The notes beneath the pieces were generated by a model. It did no database searches and was not told the DNA's origin. It was given only the letters and a program-made list of their open reading frames with translations. This document shows positions 47,815 through 58,642 of a DNA stretch of 64,000 nucleotides, one piece after another. The stretch spans positions 353,877-417,876 of the forward strand of contig JAQGDQ010000167.1 in assembly GCA_030141605.1 (NCBI GenBank). Direction: 5' to 3'. The DNA comes from Tubiluchus corallicola (lineage: Eukaryota > Priapulida > Priapulimorpha > Priapulimorphida > Tubiluchidae). Position numbers and translations under genes: made by a program. How positions within the stretch are numbered: the stretch's first letter is position 1; every line of letters starts with the position of its first letter.

Positions 47815-48050
47815 AAACATGACCAATAAGAATGCAACTTGAGCCCGCCAATTTTTTTAAACAGAATCAATGAGAATGCAGGTTACTAGACGCCTCGTCT
47901 TAAACACCACCTTTGAGAATGCAGTTTACTAATTGCTCAATTTTAAATACAGACCAACCAGAGTTTGTATATGACCAATGAGAATTAAATTAAAGCCTCA
48001 AACCAAACCAGTTTTTTTTAACACAACCAATGGAATTGCAGTTAAAGGTT
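47815..48050. repeat. degenerate repeats with CCAATGAGAATGCAG words
   Basis: The phrase ACCAATGAGAATGCAGTTTA recurs in diverged form at about 47820, 47868, 47911, 47975 and 48028, spaced 43 to 64 bp, each preceded by a T-rich then AAACA stretch. It looks like an old minisatellite or repeated promoter-like CCAAT module. Confidence 0.5.
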
Positions 48051-48688
48051 GAAGCCGCCCCATTTTGATTTAAAATGTATTTTAATGTTCACACATACAG
48101 TGATAACTCTAAAAACTCTGACATTAAGTCAGTTTTGTGTCGTGTGATGTTAAGAAAACGAATTGCATAATTATATTTTTGTTGATACAGGTAACTAATA
48201 GAATATATTTGTGTCCATGTGCATGTTCATATTCATGTTTATGCTCATTAATATGTTCATATCCATATACCAGTCTATATCCATGTATGGTACATTATTA
48301 GGTTTTTGTAACATGCTACATTATTAAATTAGAGCTCGGAAAATTGTATCAACACTTTAATGTTTTAGATGCCTACGTGTGGTAGTGGTACACATACAGT
48401 ACGGCAAATGAAATCGCCTAGAATCATCGGTATAGTCACCCATCCATTTGTTAGCCAGACTTGGTATTCTTTAACTTTGTAGCTAAAAACGTGTATCATG
48501 ACCATTCGTTGATTCCTTCGCCTCAAATGAGAAAGCCAATGAACAAACCAGAAGCCAAGTCAGTTAATCCAAGGAATAAATGAAGCCTGTTGCAAAAACC
48601 TAGACTTTGACTAACACTTGAAACTAGCAGGTTGCTTTTAAATATAACCGTTTATTAAATGAAAATCATCGTTTCGCTGTTCGAGTTG
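48051..48688. other. non-coding sequence, nothing recognised
   Basis: A TTCATAT/TGTTCAT-rich low-complexity piece occurs at 48220-48290. No motif of a gene is seen. Confidence 0.4.
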
Positions 48689-48702
48689 GTTACCATAGCA
48701 AC
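48689..48702. promoter_or_regulatory. X-box-like (RFX) motif
   Basis: GTTACCATAGCAAC matches the RFX X-box consensus pattern closely. It resembles the motif at 40256-40269, including a TCGA word and G/CAACG on the flanks, so both could also be parts of one repeat family. Confidence 0.35.
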
Positions 48703-48937
48703 GACGAAAAGCACCTCGACGGTCTACATGTGGTGTAATTTTCGCTGAATATAGCAAAGGTTATTAGAAACGATTTTGTGCAATTGCTTATAATATTGTC
48801 CAATTAAAAGCTGATATTAGCTCGGGGATTATCATTTACATGAAGGTTTAATAAATATAAAAATTGTAAGGTGGTAGATTACAGTTTATGGCGTTTGTTT
48901 ATTGTGGATACCTATCTATGTTGTGAGTTTCTATCGG

Positions 48938-49025
48938 TACAGGTGTCCGAGTGATTAACGCAACGGACTGTGGGCGATGATAAATTTATGAGCCAAGTTC
49001 GAATCTCACGACTACCCGTATCAGC
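48938..49025 (+). pseudogene. tRNA-Ser-like sequence (SINE head or tRNA pseudogene)
   Basis: GGTGTCCGAGTGATTAACGC followed by ACGGACT, and about 40 bp later AAGTTCGAATCTCACGAC, are the D-arm/A-box and T-arm/B-box of a type II (serine-like) tRNA. The acceptor ends (ATCGGTA against TACCCGT) pair only partly and no clear anticodon loop can be placed, so it is probably a tRNA-derived SINE or pseudogene. Confidence 0.5.
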
Positions 49026-50295
49026 ACAAACAAGTTTTTATTTATTTATGGCGTCTTAGCGTTGTTGTTTTAGTAGTAGCGTAATCTTTATTTTGCGTTT
49101 TTAAAAACATTGACCATCGTAATAAAAAAGACACACAATCAGTGTTAGTTCATATAGTTCAGGGCAAATGTGTCTGGTGCAAGCTAAACTATAAGTGCAA
49201 CTAGAAATTTAAAAATAAAATATAAACTACAAACACCCAATGCACTATGATAAAACTACACATAATATTTTTTCTGTCTTCAAATACACACACTTTCATG
49301 CCCTCACCCCGTACGCACCCATCCAACCACCCACCCACACCCACACCTATAGCTAATGTTGTCGGTTGTCCCAGCAACTGTAAATAAGTGTCTTTGTCCT
49401 TTTAACTAGTTAGTCGTAGAATTCTACAATAAAAAGTTGCAACCTCTGTTAGGAGTCGACTAACGGAACAGAACAGTTTTCTAACACAACCGTCATGAGA
49501 CAAAAAGCCTTCTGAGTAACACGAAAAATGTTTAATAGAAATAATTGAAATAATCAGTAAAAATCACGCTATGAAGAAGACTGCGACATTCAGCACACCG
49601 TTGTGTATTAGCTTCAGATAAAAGAAGGAAAAAAATGAATTAAATTTAAAAGAAAAAACGGCAAATCTCATTGAATAAGTAGCCTAAGTATCAGTTTCAA
49701 AGAGCAGATACTTTATAAGTTATAACACATCACTAGTTAAGTTAACTCATGAATAAATGAATGTAGATTTACGTTAAAAAGAAGCACAAAAAACAAAATG
49801 ACATCACTAGTACATACAGTTTGTTGATTCATTTTTTGAAATACTAGAGTAAATCTGTATGTATACAAGGGTCTGCTAAGGAGTAACTGAAAGCGTAATC
49901 TTCATAGCAATGGCCAATGGTTCACTTCTCGAGGAAGTCTAAAATTCAACACATCCTTACACAAAATCGACCATTTTCTGTACACGTCGAACCCGAATAT
50001 CCAAGGCAGGTTCCACAAACGGTCGTTTTGTCTTAAGACGTAGATTCAAAGAGGCAACATTTCGTTACATTTGTCAACCCTGTTTGCTTTTCTTTTGTGT
50101 ATTTTTATGATTAATTTGGAGTTTGACGAGATAAATCCATAAAAGGTTGCCGCTCGTGTCTGACGGTGACTTTACAACCGTAACCCTTTGCAAATATTAA
50201 TATTATTCTCGGATTATCTTTGGCTCTAAATTAATTATAGTTTAGAGTAAGCTAACACCTGGACTGGTGAGAAGCTATCGGGAATTGAATTGAAA
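49026..50295. other. non-coding sequence, nothing recognised
   Basis: A CCACCCACCCACACCCACAC-rich short tract is at 49315-49347. No exon or element end was recognised. Confidence 0.4.
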
Positions 50296-50357
50296 CTGCG
50301 TGGTTTAGCGGTTTAAGATGTTAGATCCTGGTTCAAAACAAGGCTTAGTCCTGACTT
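50296..50357 (+). pseudogene. tRNA-like A/B-box sequence
   Basis: GCGTGGTTTAGCGGTTTAAG then TCCTGGTTCAAAACAAGG carry A-box- and B-box-like words at the spacing of a tRNA but with no good cloverleaf. A tRNA-derived SINE head is the likely origin. Confidence 0.35.
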
Positions 50358-50471
50358 TTTGATGCCATACTTTTTAGTCTTACTTAAGTAATAATTAAGG
50401 CTAAAGCCAAGCCTTGCGATTGTATTATAAGTTATACACTCGTGCAAAATAATCTTTAGTCATATATTCAT

Positions 50472-50774
50472 GGCCGGATTATCATATAGGCTAGTGTGGG
50501 CTGCGGCCTAGGCCCCTTAAGCTTTTGTAACACGTGGTAAAAAATCATTTGCTTCACTGGGGCCGTGTTGAATCTAATGTGTTAATCTGATATGCAATAA
50601 ATAGTAAAACAGTGGCATTATCTATTGACAAACAAAAGACAGCTAATCTAGTTTGTTTAAAGAATTTGCAATAAGTTTACTTCAAGACGATTGCGGGCGA
50701 GTTAGTGGGTGGTTCCGTCTGAGGCGGCCATAATTTTATTAGCCTAGGGGCCCCAAAAGGTCATAATCCGGCCC
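50472..50774. mobile_element. hAT-type MITE, 303-bp copy
   Basis: Ends GGCCGGATTATCATATAGGC and, at the right, AGGTCATAATCCGGCC: an 11-bp perfect inverted terminus. It shares TTAGCCTAGGGGCCCC and the GTCTGAGGCGGCCATAATTT region with 34226-34650 and (inverted) 59837-60203. No target duplication is evident. Confidence 0.75.
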
Positions 50775-51472
50775 AGCATTTATAGTGTTTCCATCTTTTT
50801 TCTTCCACCTGAGCATAATACTCATTGGTGCATTTAAACGTCGAGGGTCTCTCTAATTCCGTCTCCTCGAAATAGTTGATGCCAATTATGCAAAATTATG
50901 TAAGTGTATAAGGTTAATTAATGTGTACAATAATTGTGAATCATTAGAAATTAAATCTAATCTAGGTATCATGTTTTATCTGTCCTACATAGTGTGAAAC
51001 TGAAAGTGTTTAAAGGTTTTGTTATATGAATATGTAAGTCGTTCGTCTGAGCCTGCAAAAAGAGTCACCTTTTTGTATATACGTTCTTTTTTCTAATAAA
51101 GATTTATTATTGTAAAAGAAAAATGATCTCCTCGATATTTTCTCTAATTTCCTTATTATGACAGATAGTAATATTTCTCTGAGTTTTCAGCAGTTCTTCC
51201 AGACTTTAAGGCAACCGTATTTAAACTGCATAATTTCACAATTGTACAAGTGATTCGATGCATTTTAACTAGAATTTGCATTTAAAGATTTATTTTATCA
51301 ATTTTGTCTTGTAACTTTCAATTTTAATTTTTTACCGTAAATATGTTTTATGAACTTCGTATTCGAAATAAATGGCTAGAAAACATTTTAGGATTGTTTG
51401 ATTTTTTTATTGACAATTAATTTGTAAAATTAAATGTTGCATACTTTAGACATTTCTTGGGGCGTGTGTTAC
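50775..51472. other. non-coding sequence, nothing recognised
   Basis: AT-rich; TTTCTAATAAAGATTTATTATTG at 51090-51112 looks like a retroelement or gene 3' end but nothing coding precedes it. Confidence 0.35.
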
Positions 51473-51556
51473 TATTGAGGTGTATCCATGTTACGATTGA
51501 GGTGTATTCATGTTACGATTGAGGTGTATTCATGTTACGATTGAGGTGTATTCATG
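51473..51556. repeat. 22-bp tandem repeat, about four copies
   Basis: ATTGAGGTGTATTCATGTTA units; the last runs directly into the TTAA-family MITE end. Confidence 0.93.
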
Positions 51557-52164
51557 AGCAAAATCGGAGCCAATGTTAAACTGTAGGTCAAAACAATCTA
51601 CTCTTTAAAATATTGAAAGGAAACATACTATTTTTTCAAAAATGACTTACGTGAAAGAATTATTACCACTTAAACACAATTTCGCGTTGCGTTTGCCCCA
51701 CTAATTCTTCGCTGTTACCCGCATTTTGCCATTTGCTAGTTAGACGGGCACTAGCTCCTGCATTGCACATAAAACAGGTGCTGTACCTCTCAGGTCAGAC
51801 ATGTTACTTTGTGACGAACTGACAGTCCATGCTTAAGTACGGCGGCAAATTTGAAATTTTAATTTTTTCTTAAAATCTTAAAACTTGCCTAGTTTTGGTA
51901 CAACACACTGAATACCTTATAGTAGCACTGTACGTTAATTTTCACTTTCACAAACACGTGCAACACGTTCAAGGAATATTTTAGCTGTTGAAAAAAAATT
52001 ATGTTCGTTTGTGATGTCATCAATAGTTGCCGCCATTAATTAAGTTTTTAATCTATTATTTAATTATCAAAAACGCTTTTGCAGTATTAATTGTGTTAAA
52101 ATGTATACTGTTATCGGATTAGAAAATGAGGTAGTATATAAAAACTCATCCTGTTTTCCTTTAA
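51554..52164 (-). mobile_element. TTAA-type MITE, family I, minus orientation
   Basis: The right end is ACTCATCCTGTTTTCCT with TTAA at 52161-52164; the left end (GCAAAATCGGAGCCAATG) has lost TTAA. The interior follows family I in reverse through ATTCTTCGCTGTTACCCGCA, AAACACGTGCAACACGTTC and TTTGTGATGTCATCAATAGTT. Confidence 0.75.
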
Positions 52165-52909
52165 ATAGCAACAAAAAAGGCTTAGCTCTACACAATAGGT
52201 TCTACGCCTAGCATTTTATAAGCATAAACAGGGTAGCACGCGCGTTAATGCACAGCCTCTGGTGATTTGCAAATAAGCAAAGCGCAACGCAAGGAAAATG
52301 TTCAACTTTTATTAGGAAAAGTAATGGCTTCTAGACGCGAAGCAAGTTTACCGCGCGCAAAGTAATAGCCCAATAAAATATACAGACAATTTGCGAGTCA
52401 CAAACACCTTCAGAAATTAAAAACAGGTTTAATATTGTTTTCACTACTACACAGGCAAGACGGATTGTCACGGATACGGCAATAATTATAAAGGCCAGAT
52501 AGCAAGACAACTAAGTAATTGAATTATATTGTTTTATAAGGAAAAGTGTTGGCTCTTACTACTCCAGTGTTCAGTTACTATAACTGTGAAGCTAACTTCA
52601 ATGGTGCTCATAAAACAATATTAAATAACAGTCGACTATATAGTCTATTGAATATTTCACACAGTTATTAATAGATCATAGATCTGAGTGGATGATAAGT
52701 AGAATAATCACTTGTGAATGTCTCTGTTTGGCTCAATTGTTTATCATTCCCATAAATCAGTAATGGTCAAAAATGAGACAAATTAGATTAGTGGAAAGTA
52801 CATGCTGATATGGTAAAATATACTGCTTAAGCCACAAAGAAATGCTACTGAGTGCTAAGTCATGTTGTAAATTTAAATGCAGGCTTAAGCCATACATTTA
52901 CTATATGAC
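52165..52909. other. non-coding sequence, nothing recognised
   Basis: Lies between two oppositely oriented family I elements, so the 51554-53522 region forms a large imperfect inverted repeat. Confidence 0.45.
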
Positions 52910-53522
52910 TTAAACGAAGACAGCATGACTTTTCATATTCTATCCCATTTTCAAGTTCGATAGAAAGTATACATTTAAACACAATTAATTCTGCAAAAGT
53001 ATTTGTGATAACTAAATAATATATTAGAAACAATTAACGGCGAGCGAGCCCAACTAGTGATGACATCACAAGCTAACATAATTTTCAACATCAAAAATAT
53101 TCCTAGAGCGTGTTGCACGTGTTTGCCAAAGCGAAAATTGAAGTACAGTGCTACTATAAGACATTCAGTGTGTTGTACTAAAACTAGGAAACTTTTAAGA
53201 GAGAATTTCAAATTTACCGCTGTGCTCACGCATGAGCTGTCGAACGTGTATAGTTCGTCACAAACTAACACTGAGAAATACAGCACCTGTTTTTGTGTAA
53301 TGTGCTTTCGAAATGCAGGCGCTAGTGCCCGTCTAACAAATGAACGGCTAAATGCACGTAACAGCGAAGAACTAGTGATGCGAACGTGAAATTGTGTTTG
53401 TGTGGTATTAAGTCTTTCGCGTAAGTCATTTTTGAAAAAAATAGTGTGTTTCCTTTCAATATTTTAAAGAATACATTGTTTCCACCTGCAGGTTAAGATT
53501 GGGTCCGGGGTTTTTTCTTTAA
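52910..53522 (+). mobile_element. TTAA-flanked MITE, family I
   Basis: TTAA at 52910-52913 and 53519-53522, 613 bp, almost the same length as the 617-bp copy at 20037. All landmarks are present: GCGAGCCCAACTAGTGATGA, GTTGCACGTGTTTGCCAAAG, CATGAGCTGTCGAACGTG and GCACCTGTTTTTGTG. The frames at 52975-53389 on both strands are chance frames. Confidence 0.8.
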
Positions 53523-53617
53523 CGCCCTACCGCATTTATTTATGATTTGATCAACAAATTTCAGTAAATTTCTTTTGTATTGTTTCTTCTGGAAAATTTA
53601 GATGGCGTAAAATAATA

Positions 53618-53865
53618 GGCGTAAGGAAAAGGGAAGAAAGAGACGAGGAAAGAAAAGGAGAGTAAAAAACAAGAAGGAAAGGAAAAGGAAGAGAAGGAGA
53701 AAGAAGGAAAAAAGGTTGAAGCTAGGAAAGATGGAATAAAAGAATCAGTTGTAGAACAACAGAAAGGAGAACAAAATAAGGAAACAAATAGAAAAGAAAA
53801 AGGAAAGCCATATAACAGAAAACATAAAGACGAAGACGAAAGGAAATAAGTGGAAGTGAACTGAA
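53618..53865. repeat. polypurine tract of GGAAA/GAAGG words
   Basis: About 250 bp almost purely A/G on the plus strand; the Ser/Phe-rich minus frame (53561-53890) is its translation. Confidence 0.85.
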
Positions 53866-53994
53866 TGTTGTTAAGCGTAAAAGTACTCATGTAAGTAAAT
53901 AGAGCAGTGGAAATGCGTTAAAAACGCTTATACTGAAATGTCCAAAAACCAAGTAATTTATCAGGAAAACTGGAATTGTGCAATAATAATTGTA

Positions 53995-54121
53995 TTTTGT
54001 TACGTCATTATGATGTCATAATGCAGAAATCAGTGAAAGACTTTCTTTGCGATTTTTGATCAGCGTGTTTCAGCATATCAGTACACTTCTACAGGACTGT
54101 TCTTCTAGAACACCCTGTAGC
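53995..54121. mobile_element. Tc1/mariner-like element, right-end fragment
   Basis: TACGTCATTATGATGTCATA and, about 90 bp on, CTAGAACACCCTGTA correspond to TGATGTCATTATGATGTCAT ... GGACCACCCTGTA at the right end of 19753-21185. The left end is not present. Confidence 0.55.
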
Positions 54122-55366
54122 ATACGGTTTCCCTTGGGCATTCGGTTTCCTGGAAGTTCTTCGCTTGAATCAAAAGCTCATTAAGCGCGTGGAAGATCGT
54201 TCCTTTTAGATGGTTCAACGAGCCTGGCGCAGCTTTACTGTAATCTGTGTCATTAATTTTGCAAGTTTTAGTTGCAGCTGCACTAATTGCGTTCACAAAC
54301 ACGTGTAACTTGCAGCATCGCCACTGTTGACCGACAAGTATGTTGCTGCTCTTATTGTCATTAAGCTGCCTTCACACATGCTTTCTTTATGCGTGTATCA
54401 TTATCATAGCGTCAATAATATTTATTAAACGTCGTACAACTGTGCGCATTCAAACTATCATCACTACAACATTTTCTACGCATGCGCACATTACGTATTC
54501 GCACTTATTTTACACTTATTAACGCAATAATGTGACTTCTTCGAAAACGATAAGTTTACTTTTTATATAATATTTATATAATCACATCATATTTTATGTG
54601 ATTTTAGTTACAGATTTTTAACATTATGTGCCATTGTTTAGATTTCTAATGTATGTAAACATTTATATATGACTTTAAGTTGAGAAAAACCGAAAAACTA
54701 AAATACTTTATGTGCGTAATCATTGTAAATTGTATAATTCCATACAGTGTAAACTAGAATCTAGCGTTATTAACAAGACCTGATGTTAATTGGGTAGTGA
54801 ATGTGGCAGGACTGGAATCATTGTAATCTCTAGGACAAGATATAAACAAGCAGGGATGTCTCAGCCACGTTCGCAATTATATATTCTTCGTCAAAAGAAT
54901 GAACGAGAAAAATTGCAGATGGCAAAACAGGAGATGAAATATTCAGAAACAGTTTTTCGGGCGGTCACCGGTCACCCCTGCATGTAATAACCAGGTCCTG
55001 TGGAGCTTAAAATGATATCATTTATTATATACAATTTGTCATATTACCATTTGTGAAGCTAACGTAAAGATGATGAAAATTGTTGAGATGCACTAACACT
55101 TATCTTTAGTATTTATATAGACGATGCCCGTGTTTAGCAACCTTAACCCCTGTGCAAAAGAGGTCACTGACGGAACGCTTCTCCTTTATTTGCATTAAGC
55201 AAACACGTTGAACTGTGACAACTCAACATTCTCGCATTGAATTCTCATATTTGCCGTTAATCTGTGTGCCTGTGTAGATATATTAAGTCAATAATTGTTA
55301 CCCATGAGGTTGACAATAGCAGCAGAGCGATCAGACGTTTGATTTCGCAATCATGGTTGACACAAA
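54122..55366. other. non-coding sequence, nothing recognised
   Basis: No domain in the frames at 54105-54302, 54340-54522 or 54790-54987. The CGCATGCGCACAT at about 54479 is another NRF1-like word. Confidence 0.4.
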
Positions 55367-55465
55367 TGCGCATGTGCACACTGTAGAAGGTCCACTTCCG
55401 GTCAGTAGTTTTAAGACACGACTAAGCTTCAAGTGCGCATGTACATTTTGGTTTACTTCCGGTCA
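55367..55465. promoter_or_regulatory. duplicated NRF1-like plus ETS-like motif pair
   Basis: TGCGCATGTGCAC followed 27 bp on by ACTTCCGGTCA (55394-55404), then again GTGCGCATGTACA (55433) followed by ACTTCCGGTCA (55455-55465). ACTTCCGG is the complement of the ETS site CCGGAAGT and GCGCATGYGC is the NRF1 half-pattern; both are typical of CpG-type promoters. No first exon was recognised nearby. Confidence 0.35.
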
Positions 55466-55804
55466 TTTTGTGAAAAAAATCACACGTCTACAGCGACGGT
55501 GACGGCAATGCTCAACAATTTCATATGTTATACTGTAGGCTGCTAATTCATGATTCACTGTGGGTAACAGTTATACGTAGTAAATGTACATCTTTTAATT
55601 CACATTTGATTAAACAAACATCTTTACATACTTTTTGTCAAATTGACAGTCTGTCTCACATTTGAGGAAACAAGCTAAACAAAAGGCTTCAGTTTCAAAA
55701 TAAATGAGACACTTCAGTGTGAATACTCAGAAGTATAATTATTGAACTAAAAGAGTTTCTGCCCAGTGACAGGCTCCATTACAGGTCTGCCGCTAAGACG
55801 CAGT
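55466..55804. other. non-coding sequence, nothing recognised
   Basis: CpG-containing just after the motif pair, AT-rich later. Confidence 0.4.
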
Positions 55805-56372
55805 TTAAAACAAAACATGACGATCTTGTATATCCTACCCAATTTGAAGTCTGGTAAGTATAAATTTGAACACATACAATAATTCTAAAGCGTTTCTCAT
55901 AATCAAATAGTAGATATAAAACTCAATTGACGACGGCGAGCCAAGCTAAGGATGACGTCCAAACGAACATAATTTTACGAGCTTGCTGCACGTGTTTGCA
56001 AAAGCGAAAATTGAAGTACAGTGCAACTGTGCGGCATTCAGTATAATATACAAAAACTGGGCGAATCTTATTAAAACTGAAATTTTAAATTTACCCCTGT
56101 GCTCACGCATGAAGAGCTGTGAACCGAGAGGTACAGCACCTGTTTTTCATGCAACGCGTTTCCGAAATGCAGGCGTTAGTGTGAGAAACTAGCGCATCTA
56201 ACTAGCGAATAGTGAAATGCATGTAACACCGGATAACTTGCCGTTAGAACACGAAATCACTTTTGTGTGGTAATAATTCTTTCATGTAAGTCATTCTTTA
56301 AAAAAATTGTATGTTCCCTTTCAATATTTTAAAGAGTAGATTGTTTTGACCTACAGTCCGGTTTTTCTTTAA
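55805..56372 (+). mobile_element. TTAA-flanked MITE, family I
   Basis: TTAA at 55805-55808 and 56369-56372; 568 bp. It has the family order GGCGAGCCAAGCTAAGGATG, GCACGTGTTTGCAAAAGC, GTGCTCACGCATGAAG, GCACCTGTTTTTCATG, GAAATGCAGGCGTTAG. The CGAACGTG part is lost. Confidence 0.8.
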
Positions 56373-56734
56373 GATGTGGATAACAACAGTTTCTGTTGCT
56401 TAGATGCTGCACTCAAAACAGAGGTTTAGATTTATGGTGACAGCGGGTTCTGGTTTCTTTAAAAACGGTTTAGATTAATAAGCGACGACTGAGCTTGAAG
56501 TTTTGCTCAAACAAAACAGCCACATAAACCTCGTTTTACTTTCTGTCCATCAATCAAACGGCAAACTTGCAAAGACTTCAAAAATATCTACTCCTTTTCT
56601 GATGGAAAACAGAACAATTCAGCGACAGCCCACACAGTTGTGTTTATTTGGAAGTTTCATTTTGCAGTCGCACCGCCGCGCCACATCTGTTTTCGCTTGC
56701 CGAGGAGAACTAGTACACGGTTTCATGGGTGATT

Positions 56735-57375
56735 TAGGAGTAATTGGTCAGGACTGGCGAACGTGTTCAGGACCCTTTTTAGGGTTAATGTCTTAGAACT
56801 GATGAACGTATTTAGGATTCTTTCTAGGAGTAGTTTGTCAGAATTACTGAACGGGTTCAGGACCATTTTTAGGGTTAATGTCTAAGAACTGCTGAACGTA
56901 TTTAGGATTCTTTCTAGGAGCAATGTGTTACAATTGCTAAATGTGCCAGGACTTACTAGTCTAATGTTCAGAACTCCTTAAGGGGGTAACTTGCCACAAA
57001 TGTTCAGGACTATTATCAGGATAATTTGTCAGAATTTGCGAACGCTTTCAGTGCTCTTTTTGTAAGAAATTTTCCAGAACAGACGAACTTCCGGTTTAGG
57101 ACTATTTTATGCGTAATTTGTCAAAATTGCTGAACGCGTTCCAGACTCTTCTCATGGGTAATTTGTCAGAGAAATATATATAAATAAATGTGTTCATGCG
57201 ACTCTTTTGGTGGTAACTTCTAATTTGTCAGCACTGATGAACGTGTTCGAGACTCTTTTTTGACTTAATTTGCCAGAACTGCTGAATGCTTTCGGTAACT
57301 TGCCAGAAATGGTGAATCTTTTCAGGACTCTTTTTATGTGAAATTTGCCAGAACTGCAGGATGTGCTCAAGTCCT
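56735..57375. repeat. old 45-bp minisatellite, strongly diverged
   Basis: Units like TTTGTCAGAACTGCTGAACG and GTTCAGGACTCTTTTTAGG. The ACGTGTTCAG/ACGTATTTAG point recurs at 56761, 56806, 56851, 56896 and 56941, exactly 45 bp apart; adjacent units alternate, so 56761-56850 and 56851-56940 are 90-bp dimers. Beyond 56941 the period decays but the same words continue to about 57375. The frame 56503-56796 that enters it has no recognised motif. Confidence 0.85.
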
Positions 57376-57949
57376 CCTAGGACAAATAGAACACTTCATT
57401 TACAAAACTGTAACAAAGTATGAATATGAAAATTACGCGGCTGATCACGATGACGATAATGACGATGATGACAACGACGATGACGAACGACGACGGCGAT
57501 GACCGCGACGATGATAATGTTTTTTGTTGCTGCTGCTGCTGTCATCTTCGTTATGTAGTACTAAACGTTATATGTCATCAACAAAAGCTGTTTTGCATCC
57601 TTCTTGCTTATACCAACTTCCTCTTTGGAACTAACCTTCCTTTAAAATTAGAACCCAATTAGACTAGCTGAAGTAGAACGGAAAAATCAAGCACGCTGAG
57701 CAAGGCGATCAATAATACTATTGTTCTATTTGCGGTACGCCTTTGAATATCTTAAGTGGTTCTTTGCAAATTAGATTATTTTGAGCAGCTATGAAGTTTT
57801 TCCACAAGGCCAACGACTCCCAATTTTCTAATTTGATTTTGCGAAACTTGTAAGCAAACCCTGCACAGCGTTCCAACGTTAACGTCGGTTGTTTCCATGG
57901 TTTATTGTTTGTGTAACCTTCAAAGAAGCTAGAAAACAAACTAGACATG
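57376..57949. other. non-coding sequence with a GAC/GAT trinucleotide run
   Basis: Imperfect GATGAC/GACGAT at about 57446-57515 followed by GCTGCTGCTGCTG. Nothing else recognised. Confidence 0.5.
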
Positions 57950-58126
57950 AAGAAAGGGTATTAGAGAAGAAGGGTAAGAGAAAGGGGAGGTACAGAGAGA
58001 AAGGGATGGTATCGAGGGAGAGAGAGAGAGACAGAAAGAGAGAGAGAGGGAGAGAGGAGAGAGAGACAGAAAGAGAGAGAGAGGGAGAGAGGAGAGAGAG
58101 ACAGAGAGATAGACAGACAGAGAGAT

Positions 58127-58201
<75 letters not shown>

Positions 58202-58245
58202 TAGCTCAAAGAAAGAGAGGAGGAAGAGTAGAGACAGTTATTCGA
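57950..58245. repeat. (GA)n-rich polypurine tract
   Basis: GA dinucleotide with AGGGAGAGAG and GACAGA interruptions; a 46-bp piece (GAGAGAGACAGAAAGAGAGA-type) is duplicated at about 58022-58115, and the purest (GA)n is 58132-58182. The Arg/Glu- and Leu/Ser-rich frames are artefacts. Confidence 0.95.
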
Positions 58246-58642
58246 TGTTCCTGGTCATAATCCATTCCACACGAAACTCTTACGGGTAAGACAAATGTGT
58301 AATTGAATTAAATTGAAAAGAACTTATTTAATTCTTTATTTATTTTTAACCGGGAAATTCAGTTTAATCTAACGACTTTTCGTCTGCTACTGTACCAAGT
58401 TGAAGAGAATCACCAACACTTGACTGCTTCCTTCATTGTAGCCTCCAGATAAACTCACCAGTCGCCAGGCTTCTCAAACGAAATGCCGTAAAACTTTGTG
58501 TTATCGAAAAAATTCAATTTAGTTCGGCTTTATGTGGTAATAGCTGGCAATTAGGCATGTCAGTGGAGTAAAGCCGCTTGCTGTTGAGGTCTGTAAAAAG
58601 CGGATAATTTGTGGATTACTGAGCTCTGTGAGATTTGTACCC
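58246..58642. other. non-coding sequence, nothing recognised
   Basis: No structure seen. Confidence 0.45.

Noticed and set aside
52975-53389. Overlapping 103- and 110-codon frames
   Set aside because: They lie wholly within a TTAA-flanked MITE; the parallel frame at 20103-20324 in another copy shows they are chance readings of a non-coding element.
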